Positions 50,615 to 61,800 of a stretch of DNA of 64,000 nucleotides are shown piece by piece. Location: the NCBI GenBank assembly GCA_963772265.1, contig CAVYWS010000005.1, positions 372,001 to 436,000 on the forward strand. Direction: 5' to 3'. Source of the stretch: Mayfieldus sp963772265 (GTDB lineage Bacteria > Actinomycetota > Thermoleophilia > Solirubrobacterales > 70-9). A program made the position numbers and the translations under genes. The notes beneath the pieces are model-generated. The model saw nothing but the letters and a program-made list of their open reading frames with translations. It made no database searches and was not told where the DNA came from. Positions within the stretch are counted from its first letter, which is position 1, and every line of letters starts with the position of its first letter.

Positions 50615-51985
50615 GTGAGCCAGGACCTCCGCTTCAGATTCGCCCCCTCACCGACCGGTGCTCTGCACATCGGGGGCGCGAGGACGGCACTGTACAACTG
50701 GCTCGCGGCCCGCGGCTCGGGCGGAAAGCTGGTGCTGCGGATCGAGGACACCGACCGCGAGCGCTCGACCCCGGAGAACGTCGAGCAGATCCTCGAGGTC
50801 CTGAGCTGGCTCGAGCTCGACTGGGACGAAGGACCGATTTCGCAGGCCTCGCGCGCCGACCGCCACGCCGCTCGGATCGAGGAGCTGCTCGCGTCCGGAG
50901 CCGCCTACCGCGACCCCGCGACCTCCGAGGACGTCAAGGCGTACAAGGCACGAGCACGGAGCCGACCAGGGATACCGCGGCACCCCCAGCGAGGATCCCG
51001 GCGCCGCGATCCGCCTGCGGGTTCCGGACGACGGTGACACCGTCGTCGAGGACCTGATCCGCGGGCCGGTCGCCTTCCCGAATCGAAGCCAGGACGACTT
51101 CGTGATCGCCCGCGGCGACGGCTCGGTTCTCTACAACTTCGCGGTCGCCGTCGACGACGCGGAGATGGAGATCACCGACGTCGTGCGCGGTGACGACCAC
51201 CTCTCCAACACCCCGAAGCAGCTGCTGGTCCTGCGGGCCCTCGGCGTCGCCGAGCCGCGCTACGCGCACCTGCCGCTGCTGCACGGGCCCGACGGCCGCA
51301 AGCTCTCCAAGCGCCACGGCGCCGCCTCGGTCGAGGAGCTGCGCGACGCCGGCTATCTGCCGGAGGCGGTGCGCAACTACCTGGCGCTGCTCGGCTGGGG
51401 CACCACCGACGACACGACGCTGCTCTCGACCGAGGAGCTGGTGCGCCGCTTCCGGGTCGAGGACGTCGGCAGCTCCGCGGCGGTCTTCGACGAGCAGAAG
51501 CTGCGCTGGGTCAACGGCCGCTACATGCGCGAGATGGCGCTCGACGCCTACACCGAGCGGGTCGCCGGCTTCCTCGGCCGCGAGCCCGACGAGCGGCTGC
51601 GGGCCGGGTGCGAGATCGCCCAGGAGAAGGCGCAGACGCTGGCCGAGGTCTGGCCGCTGATCCGCTTTCTGTTCGAGCCCCCGGTCGAGGACGAGAAGGC
51701 CTGGCGCAAGGTGATGGTGGAGGGCGACGGCGGAGATGCTGGAGGCGCGCCGGCGCGAGGCGCTCGCCGAGCCTGTCGAGCAGTTCGAGCCGCCAGCAGA
51801 TCGAGGCGGCGCTGGCGCCTCTGCTCGAGCGCTTCGACACCAAGCCGGGCAAGCTCTATCAGCCGATCCGGGTCGCGATCACCGGCACGACCGTCTCGCC
51901 GGGGATATTCGAGTCGCTGGCCGCCCTGGGGCGCGAGGAAAGCATTTCGAGAATTGGGGATGCCGTCCGCCGTCTGAGCGGCTAG
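50615..51985 (+). CDS. gltX: Glutamate-tRNA ligase
   Basis: The start is GTG 50615: LRFRFAPSPTGALHIGGARTAL carries the HIGH motif. LVLRIEDTDRERS, DEGPISQASRADRH, VLRALGVAEPRYAHLPLL and GRKLSKRHGAASVEEL (KMSKS variant KLSKR) follow. At least three shifts occur, near 50952, 51732 and 51790. Length about 456, usual for bacterial GltX. It is divergent from nfo. Confidence 0.93.
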
Positions 51986-52056
51986 TCTGCCGCGGTCCGC
52001 GTGAGGAGTGCGGACGCGCCGGGGGACCCGGTCAATCCGATCGAGAGGAGTTCTCC

Positions 52057-52934
52057 TTGTCGTCCACCAAGCTTTGCGTGGCGCTGTCGCTGCCGCGACG
52101 GTGCAGCGGCGGCGCTGGTCGCGCCGCCGGCTGCGGCGAGCAGCAGTACGGAGCCGACCAAGGTCTCGATGTCGATCTCCGAGCAGGGCAAGACAGCCAC
52201 TTTCAAGGCGCCGAAGTCGTTCAAGGGCGGCCTGGTCGAGCTCAGCTTCAAGAACAAGGGCAAGGCGCCGCACGGCGTGCAGCTGGTCCGCTACACGGGC
52301 GGCCACACGGCCGACGACGTGCTGAAGCAGCTCGGCAGCAGCGAGCGACAAGACGCCGGATTGGCTTCGGGCTGAGGGCGGGACCCCGGCGGTTGCCGGT
52401 GGTCAGTCGACCAAGGCCTCGCTCAATCTGGCGGCCGGGAATTACGTGATCGTCGATTCGGCGCAGCTCGGCCCGAGCAGCGGCCCGCCCGCCAACGCCC
52501 AGCTGAAGGTCACGTCGGGCGACGACGGGCGACCTTCCGGACACCCGGGCACTGTGACCGCGGCCCGGACGGGCAAGGACAAGTACGCGCTGGGAGATCT
52601 CCGGTCTGAAGGCCGGCAAGAACGAGATCACCTTCGACAGCGAGGGCAAGGACGCGCTGCACTTCATCATCGCTGCGCCGGTGAAGGGCAAGGCCCCGTC
52701 GCAGAGCAAGCTCAAGAGCGATTTCGCGAAGGCGGGAAGCGGTCCGCCTCCGCCATATCTGGACTTCGACCAATGCGCGGAGCACCGCGATCCTCGACGG
52801 CGGAGCTGTCGCAGACCACGGAGCTGGACCTGAAGAAGCCGGGGCAGTACGTCTTCTTCTGCCCGCTCACCGATCGCGACGGCGGCAAGCCTCACGACCA
52901 GGAGGGCCTGCTGAAGATCGTCACGGTCAAGTAG
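52057..52934 (+). CDS. Exported cupredoxin-like protein, frameshifted
   Basis: The start TTG 52057 follows a GAGAGGAG ribosome-binding site. A signal peptide (KLCVALSLAATVAAALVAPPAAA when corrected) is followed by FKAPKSFKGGLVELSFKNKG, KAPHGVQLVRY and, at the end, KKPGQYVFFCPLTDRDGGKPH. The His of KAPHG, the Cys of FFCP and the His of KPH resemble copper ligands of a plastocyanin-type fold; no clear Met axial ligand is seen. Six or so frameshifts; length about 290. A repeated domain pattern (two halves) is suggested. A copper role is inference. Confidence 0.6.
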
Positions 52935-52971
52935 TCGAACGGCCGCCTCGGCGCCGAGTAAAGAGATGCCT

Positions 52972-53001
52972 GCAAACGGCCCGCTTCGGCGGGTCGTTTG
53001 C
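52972..53001 (+). terminator. Terminator-like hairpin
   Basis: A 13-bp stem (GCAAACGGCCCGC pairing with GCGGGTCGTTTGC, one G-U pair) has a TTCG tetraloop. It is 37 bp after the cupredoxin stop. No T tract follows. Confidence 0.6.
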
Positions 53002-53133
53002 GTTGCACGAAACCGTCCCCCTCCGCTACAGAAAATTCGAACATTTGCCGATGAAACACGCGGATCGGGGGGCGTGAGCAACTGCGCCCGGGGTCCGCTG
53101 AGATGGCAGCCACAAAGAGCAAGAGGAACGGGC

Positions 53134-54198
53134 ATGGCTCGGCAGGCAGCGTCGCCGCAAGGGAAGACGCGCCGCAAGCGCGTCCCCGCGCCCGGCAGCC
53201 GCCTCGCCGAGGCCTTCGAGGCAGTAGAGCGCTTCCCGGTCCTGCTCGAGTCGCGCGAACGCGTGATGCGTGCGGCTACGGCGGAGACCGCCAGGGTGGG
53301 GGAGATCATCGAGGCGGTCGAGTCCGACGTCGCGCTGACGATGGCGGTGCTGCAGTTCGCCAACCGCAGCGGCGCCCGCAACAGCGGCACCGTCGCCAGC
53401 ATTCCCGCCGCCGTCGAGGTGCTGAAGCCCTCCGGCGTCCTGGCGATCGCCGGAACCGCCGCGACCTATGACTTCTTCGAGTCCAACGGCGGCTGGGAGC
53501 TGCGCCCCGAGCACTTCCGCATCCACGCCCTGGCCAGCCAGCGCGCCGCTGACCGGATCGCCCGCTCGGTCGGCTTCAAGGACCGCGACGAGCTCGCGGT
53601 CGCGGCGCTGCTTCATGACGTCGGCCGCCTCGTGATCGCGCGGCTGCACCCAGGCTTCCAGGACTTCTTCGACATGGTCGGCCGCACCCCCGAGCAGCGC
53701 CTGCGCCTGGAGCGCGAGAAGCTTGGCATCGACCACGCGATCGTCGGCGGAGTCCTTGCCCGCCGCTGGAACCTGCCCGGCAGGATGGCGGTGGCGATCG
53801 AGCGCCATCACGCCGACGACTCCGACGGCATCTCGGCTCTGATCGCGACCGCCGACATGCTCGCCCACTACGGCCAGGGCGAGGCGGTTGCCCGCGATCG
53901 CCTCGAGGGTGCCGCGGTTCGCTCCGGGATCGGCGCCGAGCTGCTGCGCGAGCTTCTCTACGAGCTTCCCTATCCGCGCCAGGACGCGCCCCGGGCCAGC
54001 GAGCCGTGCCCGCTCTCGACCCGCGAGCTCGACGTCCTGCGGCTGCTTGCCGAGGGCAAGGTCTACAAGCAGATCGCCGGCGAGATGCAGCTCTCGGTCT
54101 CGACGATCCGTACCCACCTGCACAACGTCTACGGCAAGATCGGTGCCGTCGACCGCGCGCAGGCGGTCCTCACGGCCCACGACCGCGGCTGGATCTAG
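53134..54198 (+). CDS. HDOD domain protein with LuxR-type HTH
   Basis: This intact protein of 354 residues starts at ATG 53134 after AGAGGA. The HDOD/HD-like domain covers about residues 20-260: VESDVALTMAVLQFANRSGA, VGFKDRDELAVAALLHDVGRLVIARLH, LGIDHAIVGGVLARRWNLP and VAIERHHADDSDG keep the His-Asp metal residues. The C-terminus is a LuxR/FixJ HTH (STRELDVLRLLAEGKVYKQIAGE, then VSTIRTHLHNVYGKIG). Such fusions regulate transcription from a signalling domain. The next gene is a LuxR-type response regulator. Confidence 0.88.
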   Translation: MARQAASPQGKTRRKRVPAPGSRLAEAFEAVERFPVLLESRERVMRAATAETARVGEIIEAVESDVALTMAVLQFANRSGARNSGTVASIPAAVEVLKPSGVLAIAGTAATYDFFESNGGWELRPEHFRIHALASQRAADRIARSVGFKDRDELAVAALLHDVGRLVIARLHPGFQDFFDMVGRTPEQRLRLEREKLGIDHAIVGGVLARRWNLPGRMAVAIERHHADDSDGISALIATADMLAHYGQGEAVARDRLEGAAVRSGIGAELLRELLYELPYPRQDAPRASEPCPLSTRELDVLRLLAEGKVYKQIAGEMQLSVSTIRTHLHNVYGKIGAVDRAQAVLTAHDRGWI

Positions 54199-54251
54199 CG
54201 GCGGCTGCAAACCGTCGCTGGCGGTGTCCCGGTCGCGCCCCGGCGGCGCCG

Positions 54252-54871
54252 CTACTCGATCAGGCTCTCGCGCAGGCCGATCGCCACCGCATGGGTGCGG
54301 TTGCGGGCCTCGAGCCGGGCGAGGATGTTCTTGGTGTGGGTGCGCACGGTCTCCTCACTGACCTGAAGCTCCTCGGCGGCGACCGTGGTCGAGCCGCCGT
54401 CGGCCAGGAGCTGGAGGATCTGGCGCTGGCGGCGGGTCAGCCTGCCGCGTCCGGCGCGCGGCGGCACGGCCGGGTCGACGAAGCGCTCCTGCTCCAAAGC
54501 GGCGTCGACGGCGAGGCGCAGCTCCTCGGCACCCGACCCGCGGCTGACGTAGGCGCTCGCCCCCGCGGTCAAGGCCTGGGTCGCGAGATCGCGCTCGGCC
54601 CGATCGCCGTGGGCGACGATGCCGAGTGAGGGCTCCGCCTTGCAGATCGCCCGGATCGCCTCGGACCCGTTCATCGGTCGGGGCTGCCGCTGGCCCGGGA
54701 GCGGATGTCCAGCACGGCGACCTCGAAGTCGCCGACGTCGCGGACCAGCTCCACCGCCTCGGCGCGTCCGGCCAGCTCCTCGAGCTCATAGCCGTTGTCG
54801 AGGACGCGCCGGATCCCCAGCCTGACCAATGGCTGGGGCTCCACGACAAGGCAGCGTGGCTTTTCGCTCAC
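54252..54871 (-). CDS. LuxR/NarL-family response regulator
   Basis: The start is GTG 54871: SEKPRCLVVEPQPLVRLGIRRVLDNG opens the receiver. VAVLDIRSR carries the phosphorylated Asp, and EMNGSEAIRAI and ASAYVSRGSGAEEL follow. The C-terminal HTH is RLTRRQRQILQLLADGGSTTVAAEE, then EETVRTHTKNILARLEARNRT. A frameshift near 54675 is corrected. Length about 205. No kinase gene is adjacent. It is convergent with the HDOD-HTH gene. Confidence 0.85.
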
Positions 54872-55027
54872 AGGATCTATCCGACCTTCGGTGGGATCGA
54901 AATCGGCCGGTGCGGGACCGAGTCCCGATCCTAACCCAGCCGGCGTTGGCCGGACGACCCCAATTCTCGGGCCGCTTGAAGTCCGACCTCGCTCTTTGCG
55001 CGCCTCCGGCTGCGATAGAAACACCTC

Positions 55028-55426
55028 GTGATCTCGGTTACTTCCAAATCCCGCTACGCGGTGGTGGCGATGGCGGAGCTCGCCCGCACCGGGCAGGGCC
55101 CGGTCCCGATCAAGGAGCTTGCGGAGCGCCGGGACATCCCGGAGCAGTTCCTCGAGCAGCTCTTTTCGACCCTGCGCCGGGCGGGGCTTCTGACCAGCCA
55201 CCGTGGCGTCAAGGGTGGCTACACGCTTGCCCGCCCGGCCGAGGAGATAAACGTGCTCGAGGTCGTCCAGGCCCTCGACGGCAAGATCGGCCAGGAGGCC
55301 GACGAGGCGGGCGGCATCTGGGCCGACGGGGTGGGGGCTCTGCGCAAGGTCTTCAGCCGCACCACGATCGCCGAGATCGCCCGCCGGGAAGTCGAGGGCT
55401 CCGGCACGGGCATGTACCACATTTAG
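55028..55426 (+). CDS. Rrf2-family regulator, CymR-like by context
   Basis: This is an intact 132-residue protein from GTG 55028. VTSKSRYAVVAMAELARTGQG, IKELAERRDIPEQFLEQLFSTLRRAGLLTSHRGVKGGYTLAR is the winged helix. There is no cysteine at all, so it does not bind an iron-sulfur cluster like IscR. cysK-cysE lies 950 bp downstream on the same strand, fitting a CymR-type repressor that senses cysteine state through CysK (known in Bacillus). The link is inference. Confidence 0.9.
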   Translation: MISVTSKSRYAVVAMAELARTGQGPVPIKELAERRDIPEQFLEQLFSTLRRAGLLTSHRGVKGGYTLARPAEEINVLEVVQALDGKIGQEADEAGGIWADGVGALRKVFSRTTIAEIARREVEGSGTGMYHI

Positions 55427-55737
55427 GCCGCTTCGCTAGGTTCTGCGTCGGCTCTCGAGCCGAGGTCTTCGTCTCCGGCCCGATGCCGGCCGAGCGAAGG
55501 GCTCTCCTTCAGATCGCCGGTGATCGCCGTGGCGGAGACGCAGGCGCGCGATCGCCGATGAGCTGGCGGACGGCTGCGCTCGACGGCGAGCCGCAGGTCG
55601 CCTCCGCACCGAAACTCAGCGACAAGAAGCGAGGAAAGGAGCGTTATGCACGAACGAGAGTCGTCTGGACTCCGACTAGCCCAGCGGCTTAGATGGCTGG
55701 ACCGAACGTAGAAGCGCGTGTGACGCACTGCCGCGCG
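55427..55737. other. Intergenic stretch, no convincing gene
   Basis: This 311-bp stretch has open frames on both strands, but none has a recognisable start, signal or domain. The bases 55640-55690 include GAAAGGAGCG, which may be a ribosome-binding site for a lost start. I see nothing firm here. Confidence 0.5.
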
Positions 55738-56332
55738 ATGAGTGTGCGTCTTCGACGATCGGAGCGCGACATCGACGGTCCCTCGTGGCCGCCGCGGCGC
55801 GCTCGCCGCCTGCGGCGGGGGCGACAGCAACCCGCAGGTCGACGCGATCGGCATAAAAACGCTGACATAGAGCTAGGACATCGAAGAGGAACGCGTGCGT
55901 AAAGAGAGAGAGACATAGGCGACTACGACCAAGACCTACGAGACCTACATCGGGGCGGTCAAGAGCGGCGACGGTGAGCTCGCCTCGCCGCCGCTGACGC
56001 CCTAGCGATTTCGCAGCGTGCAGGGTGGAGCGACAAGCGTCGGCTCGGCTGAAGAAGCTCCTACCAGCGCCGCGCCGCAAGCCTCGTCGTCCCGGCGAAG
56101 GAGCGCCTCGAGGGCGCCAGCTGCAGCCGAAGGCGATCGAGGCGACGCCGCGCAAGCTGCTGGAGGGCTTCGAGCCCAATCTGACCGAGGTCGAGATCAG
56201 CCGGCGACCGCGCCACGGGACGTGGATCCCGGCAAGGACCAGTTCCAGCCGCAAAAGCTGCTCTTCCGCCGTCTCAACGGCGACTGGAAGATCAACGCGA
56301 CGATCTACACGCAGGGCGGCCCGGTCAGCTGA
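55738..56332 (+). pseudogene. Small exported lipoprotein, broken
   Basis: Combining frames reads a lipoprotein signal (ALAACGGG-like at 55795-55815), TTKTYETYIGAVKSGDGELA, a segment with SAAPQASSS and KERLEGAS, EATPRKLLEGFEPNLTEVEIS and the end LNGDWKINATIYTQGGPVS. The order is that of small lipoproteins with a SnoaL-like fold. About six shifts, including the two TAG/TAA stops near 55867-55915, break it within 600 bp. This is unusually dense even for this sequence. Confidence 0.45.
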
Positions 56333-56365
56333 GCGCGAGCGTGCGCGTGCGCGTCCGGCGGGCTG

Positions 56366-56371
56366 TAATTT
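56366..56371 (+). promoter_or_regulatory. cysK: -10 box for leaderless cysK
   Basis: TAATTT (56366-56371) lies 6 nt before the A of the cysK ATG at 56378. No ribosome-binding site is visible and no good -35 is seen. Confidence 0.5.
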
Positions 56372-56377
56372 GGCCCT

Positions 56378-57338
<961 letters not shown>

Positions 57339-57344
57339 GCCGCG

Positions 57345-58082
57345 ATGCTCGGCCTGCGGACATTGGGCAAGGTCGTGCGGGAGGTCGCCTCCGACGTGGC
57401 GACGGCGCGGGAGCGCGATCCCGCCGCCCGCAGCGCCGGGACGGTCGAGATCCTCTCGAGCTGGGCCGGGGTGCAGGCCCTGCTCGCGCATCGGGTCGCG
57501 CACGCGCTCGAGCAGGCCGACGTGCCGATGGCCCCGATGGCGATCTCGTATCTGACCCGGGCCGTCACCGGGGTCGAGATCCATCCCGCGGCGCGGATCG
57601 GCGACGACTTCTTCATCGACCACGGCTCCGGGGTGGTGATCGGCGAGACGGCGGAGATCGGCGATTGCGTCACCCTCTATCAGGGCGTGACCCTGGGCGG
57701 TACCGGCTTTCAGCGCGGCAAGCGCCACCCGACCCTGGGCGACAACGTGACCGTCGGCTCCGGGGCCAAGCTGCTCGGCCCGATCGAGGTCGGGGACGGG
57801 GCCAAGGTCGGCGCCAACACGGTCGTGGTCGAGGACGTGCCCGCGAACGCGACCGTCGTCGGCAATCCCGGCCACACGGTCAAGGTCGAGGGCCGCCGGG
57901 TCGAGGGACCCGACGCCGACTGGATCCACCTGCCGGACCCGATCGCGGACGCGATCAAGGGCCTCTCCGGGCGGATCTCCGAGCTCGAGGCGCGGCTGGC
58001 CAAGCTGACCGGCGAGCAGCCGCCGGAGTCGAAGGTCAGCGAGCTGGGGCGGCGCAAGGGCCGCTCGAGCGCCGGCGGCTAG
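57345..58082 (+). CDS. cysE: Serine O-acetyltransferase
   Basis: This is an intact 245-residue protein from ATG 57345. A helical N-terminal domain is followed by hexapeptide repeats of a left-handed beta helix: GVEIHPAARIGDDFFIDHGSG, VTLYQGVTLGGTGFQRGKRHPTLGDNV, GAKVGANTVVVEDVPANATVVGNPG. It makes O-acetylserine and forms a complex with CysK. The C-terminal extension of about 30 residues (SELEARLAKLTGEQPPESK) is coiled and unusual. Confidence 0.95.
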   Translation: MLGLRTLGKVVREVASDVATARERDPAARSAGTVEILSSWAGVQALLAHRVAHALEQADVPMAPMAISYLTRAVTGVEIHPAARIGDDFFIDHGSGVVIGETAEIGDCVTLYQGVTLGGTGFQRGKRHPTLGDNVTVGSGAKLLGPIEVGDGAKVGANTVVVEDVPANATVVGNPGHTVKVEGRRVEGPDADWIHLPDPIADAIKGLSGRISELEARLAKLTGEQPPESKVSELGRRKGRSSAGG

Positions 58083-58159
58083 CGCGCCTCTCCGCCACTC
58101 GATCCGCCAGAGCTGCCGCGGTCTGTCCATCTGCATGTTGGGAAGGTCAAGGATGCGAG

Positions 58160-58777
58160 ATGCGTCATGCGTCTCTGCTTGCCGCGGTCAGTCGCACTCG
58201 CGCCTCAGCCTCGTGCGGCGGCGGGAGCAGCGACGAGGACCAGATCAGCGAGGTGATCGAGCAGACCGCGACCAGCGACCGAGCAAGGACGAACTGCACC
58301 GAAGCTCGAGACCCAGCGCTATCGTCGAGCAGGCCTCATTCGAGACCGGCCTCGGGACGCGGTCCAGTCCTGCGAGCAGCAGCGAAGCGCCGGCGAGTCG
58401 CGACGACGAGACTCGGTGGAGGTCTCGCGACGTCGAGGTGAGCGGCGACGACAGCGCCGACCGCCGAGGTGGTACGGTGACCGGCGGCGCCTTCGACGGC
58501 GCAGACACGGTCGTGGTCTCGCCTGGTCAAGCGCAGGGCAGATCAAGTGGAAGATGGATCACTTCGACGACTTCCTCGACTTCGACGCAGAAGGCCTACG
58601 CCGACTCGCTGGAGAACGGCCTCACTACGGGCCCCGGGGCGATCTCGGACGACCAGGCCGCCTGCGTTGCCAGCGGCTTTCGCAACGCCAGCGCGAACGC
58701 CGCCAAGGTCGTGGTCCTGAGCGGCAAGTCCGCCGCCCTGGTGCCGCCTGTTCAAGCGCTGCGGCCTCTTCGGCTAG
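58160..58777 (+). pseudogene. Small exported lipoprotein, broken, second copy
   Basis: The start ATG 58160 reads MRHASLLAAV and a lipoprotein Cys near CGGGSSDEDQISEVIEQTATS. Later frames give VEQASFETGL, VEVSGDDSA, GGAFDGADTVVVS, KMDHFDDFLDF, YADSLENGLTTGPGAISDDQAACVASG and the end LFKRCGLFG at 58777. The general plan matches the broken lipoprotein at 55738-56332. About eight shifts in 600 bp make this the most damaged gene in the window. Confidence 0.5.
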
Positions 58778-58807
58778 GCGCTCCGCGGGCATCTCTATGC
58801 TCGCTCT

Positions 58808-61800
58808 GTGAGCTTGGAAGCGAGGAAAGGGCCCTGGCGCGCGCCGATGCGGCCGCCAACGGGCAGGCTGCGCCGACCGAGCCCGGCGCCGATCCGGTCG
58901 AGCGACTGCTGGCCGATCTCAACGACGCCCAGCGCAAGGCGGTCACCCATGGCGAGGGGCCGCTTCTGGTCCTGGCCGGGGCGGGCTCGGGGAAGACCCG
59001 GGTGCTGGTGCACCGGATCGCCTACCTGCTGGCCACCCGCCGCGCCCGGGCGGGGGAGATCCTCGCGATCACCTTCACCAACAAGGCGGCGGAGGAGATG
59101 CGCGAACGGGTCGAGCGCCTGGTCGGGCGGGCGACGCGGGCGATGTGGGTGATGACCTTCCACTCCGCCTGCGCGCGGATCATGCGCGCCGAGGCCGAGC
59201 GGCTCGGCTACTCGCGCGGCTTCACGATCTACGACGAGGCCGACTCGCTGCGGATGGTCAAGCGCTGCATGGATGAGCTCGAGATCGACCCGAAGCGCTA
59301 CCCGCCGCGAGCGATCCGCTCGCAGATCTCCGGCGCCAAGAACCAGCTCCTCGACGCGGCGGAGTTCCAGGGCCGGCAGGGATCGGTGTTCGAGCAGACG
59401 ACCGGCGAGGTCTACGCGCTCTATGAGCGGCGGATGCTGGAGGCCAACGCGATGGACTTCGACGACCTCCTGGTCCGCACGGTCAACGTGCTCGAGCTCT
59501 TCGAAGCCGCCCGCGAGCGCTGGCGGCGCGCCTTCGGCCAGGTGCTGGTCGACGAGTACCAGGACACGAACCGGGCCCAGTACCGGTTGCTGCAGCTGCT
59601 CGCCGAGCAGCACCGCAACCTGTTCGTGGTCGGGGACGACGCCCAGTGCCTCGTCGAAGGAACTCTCGTGACGATGGGCGACGGTCCGAGCGGCCAATTG
59701 AGAAGAGCTGAGGGCGACGAGGTCATTTCGTGTTATGGGAGAGCGGATATTCGGCCGGCGCGGGTCAGCGGGGTTTATAAGGGAGGGAGCGTGACGGAAT
59801 CGCAATCACGACTGAGGCTGGACGTCGGTTGGTGAGTACCCCAGAGCACATGCATTTCGCCGGATACCGCCTTGGGACGACGCCCCAGATGCACATCACC
59901 TATCTGATGTGGAAGCGGGGTGTCGGGTTTCGTGTCGGTGTCTCGCGCGTCTACACGGCTGGGCAGCGAAACCCATGTCGGTATCAGGCAAGATGTTTCA
60001 ACGAGACAGCCGACGCCGTCTGGGTTATTTCCACCCACGAGACGGAGGGTGAGGCGCGTGCTGAGGAAGCTTTGTCTGGCTCTCCGCTATGGCATTCCAA
60101 CGCTGCCGTTTTACGCCCGCAAAGCGAGGCGCCGACAGGGGCCTTGCCGGAAACCAAGCGTTAGTCGATCGCGTCTTGCTCGAGAGTCGACAGCGAGGCT
60201 GGCGGGCATCAGCTTTTGGCTGACGAGGGCCTGAGCATCCAGCATCCCCACCACCGCGCCGGCAGTTCCAGGGCCGGCGGCGGGTCTGACCGTGACGATC
60301 TGTGGTGAGAAGCGAGGTACCACTCGCCATCGGATCAGCGTTACGGGGAGGACGCCGAAGGGCGGGCGGTCCCTGGAGGCAATTGGGCTAAGACGCGTCG
60401 GCTAGGAGTGGGATCGAAGAGCTGGCGATTCGAGACGGTATTTCAAGCGATTTCGAAGACGTTGTCGAACTGCCGGAGACATCAATCGGCGCTGGACGTC
60501 GAGATCGGATCCAAGGCCGCTTCGGTCCATCGCAGACGCGGAAGATCGTCGGCAATTCATTGCCCTGTGTTCCCGCTGGTTCAGTCCGGCCGGGGATGAC
60601 GGTGTTTGCGGGCGATGGGACTTATGACGTTGTGGAGAGGGTGAGCCCGTGTAGACTCGAACTACCCGTCTACGACATCAACGTGGAAGGAACCCACAAT
60701 TTCATCGCCGGCGGATCGGTGACACACAACTCGATCTACTCGTTCCGCCATGCCGACATCCGCAACATCCTCGAGTTCGAGCGCGACTTCCCCGACGCCG
60801 ACGTGGTCCTGCTGGAGCAGAACTACCGCTCGACCCAGACGATCCTCTCGGCGACCAACGCGCTGATCTCGCAGAATCGCGAGAACCGGCCCAAGCACCT
60901 GTTCACCGACGGCGAGCAGGGCGAGCCGATCCAGGTCGTCCAGCTCGGCGACGAGCACGAGGAGGCGCGCTGGGTCGCCGGCGAGGTCGAGCGCCTGGTC
61001 TCCGAGGAAGACGTGCCCCGCGACCAGATCGCGGTCTTCTACCGAACCAACGCGATGAGCCGGGTGCTCGAGGACACGCTGGTCCGCTTCGAGCTTCCCT
61101 ACCAGGTGATCGGGGGGACGAAGTTCTACGAGCGGGCCGAGATCAAGGACGCCGTCGCCTACCTGAGCCTGCTCGTCAACCCCTCGGACGCGATCTCCTT
61201 CGGCCGCGTCGTCAACTCGCCGCGGCGCGGGATCGGCAACACGAGCCAGGCGCGAATGCTGGCCCACGCCAACACCACCGGGCAGCCGATCTGGGACGTG
61301 GCCGGGCGGGCCGACGCGGTGCCCGGACTCGGCGCGGCCGCGGTCAAGGCCGTGTCGCGCTTCCACGCCAGCCTGGAGTTGCTGCGCGAGCGGACTGCGA
61401 GCGCCCCGGTCGCCGAGCTGCTGGAGGGCCTGCTTCACGAGACCGGCTATCTGGAGGCGCTGGAGGCGGAGCGCACGGTCGAGGCCGAGGGCCGGGTCGA
61501 GAACCTCCAGGAGCTGATCGGAGTCGCGGGCGAGTTCGACGCCAACCGCGAGCTCGAAGGGGAGGCCGAGGTGCCGCCGCTGGAGGAGTTCCTGCAGCAG
61601 ATCTCGCTCTACACCGAGCAGGACGGCCTGCGCGAGCAGGAGTCGCTGGTCACCCTGATGACGATCCACAACGCCAAGGGACTCGAGTACGAAACCGTGT
61701 TCCTGATCGGCTGCGAGGAGGGGGTCTTCCCCCACATGCGCTCGCTGGAGGAGGGGGGAGAGGAGGAGGAGCGCCGCCTCTGTTACGTCGGCATGACCCG

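Noticed and set aside
58160..58777. Toxin-antitoxin pair in the short broken frames near cysE
   Set aside because: The joined reading is a lipoprotein with a signal Cys; no toxin motif is present.
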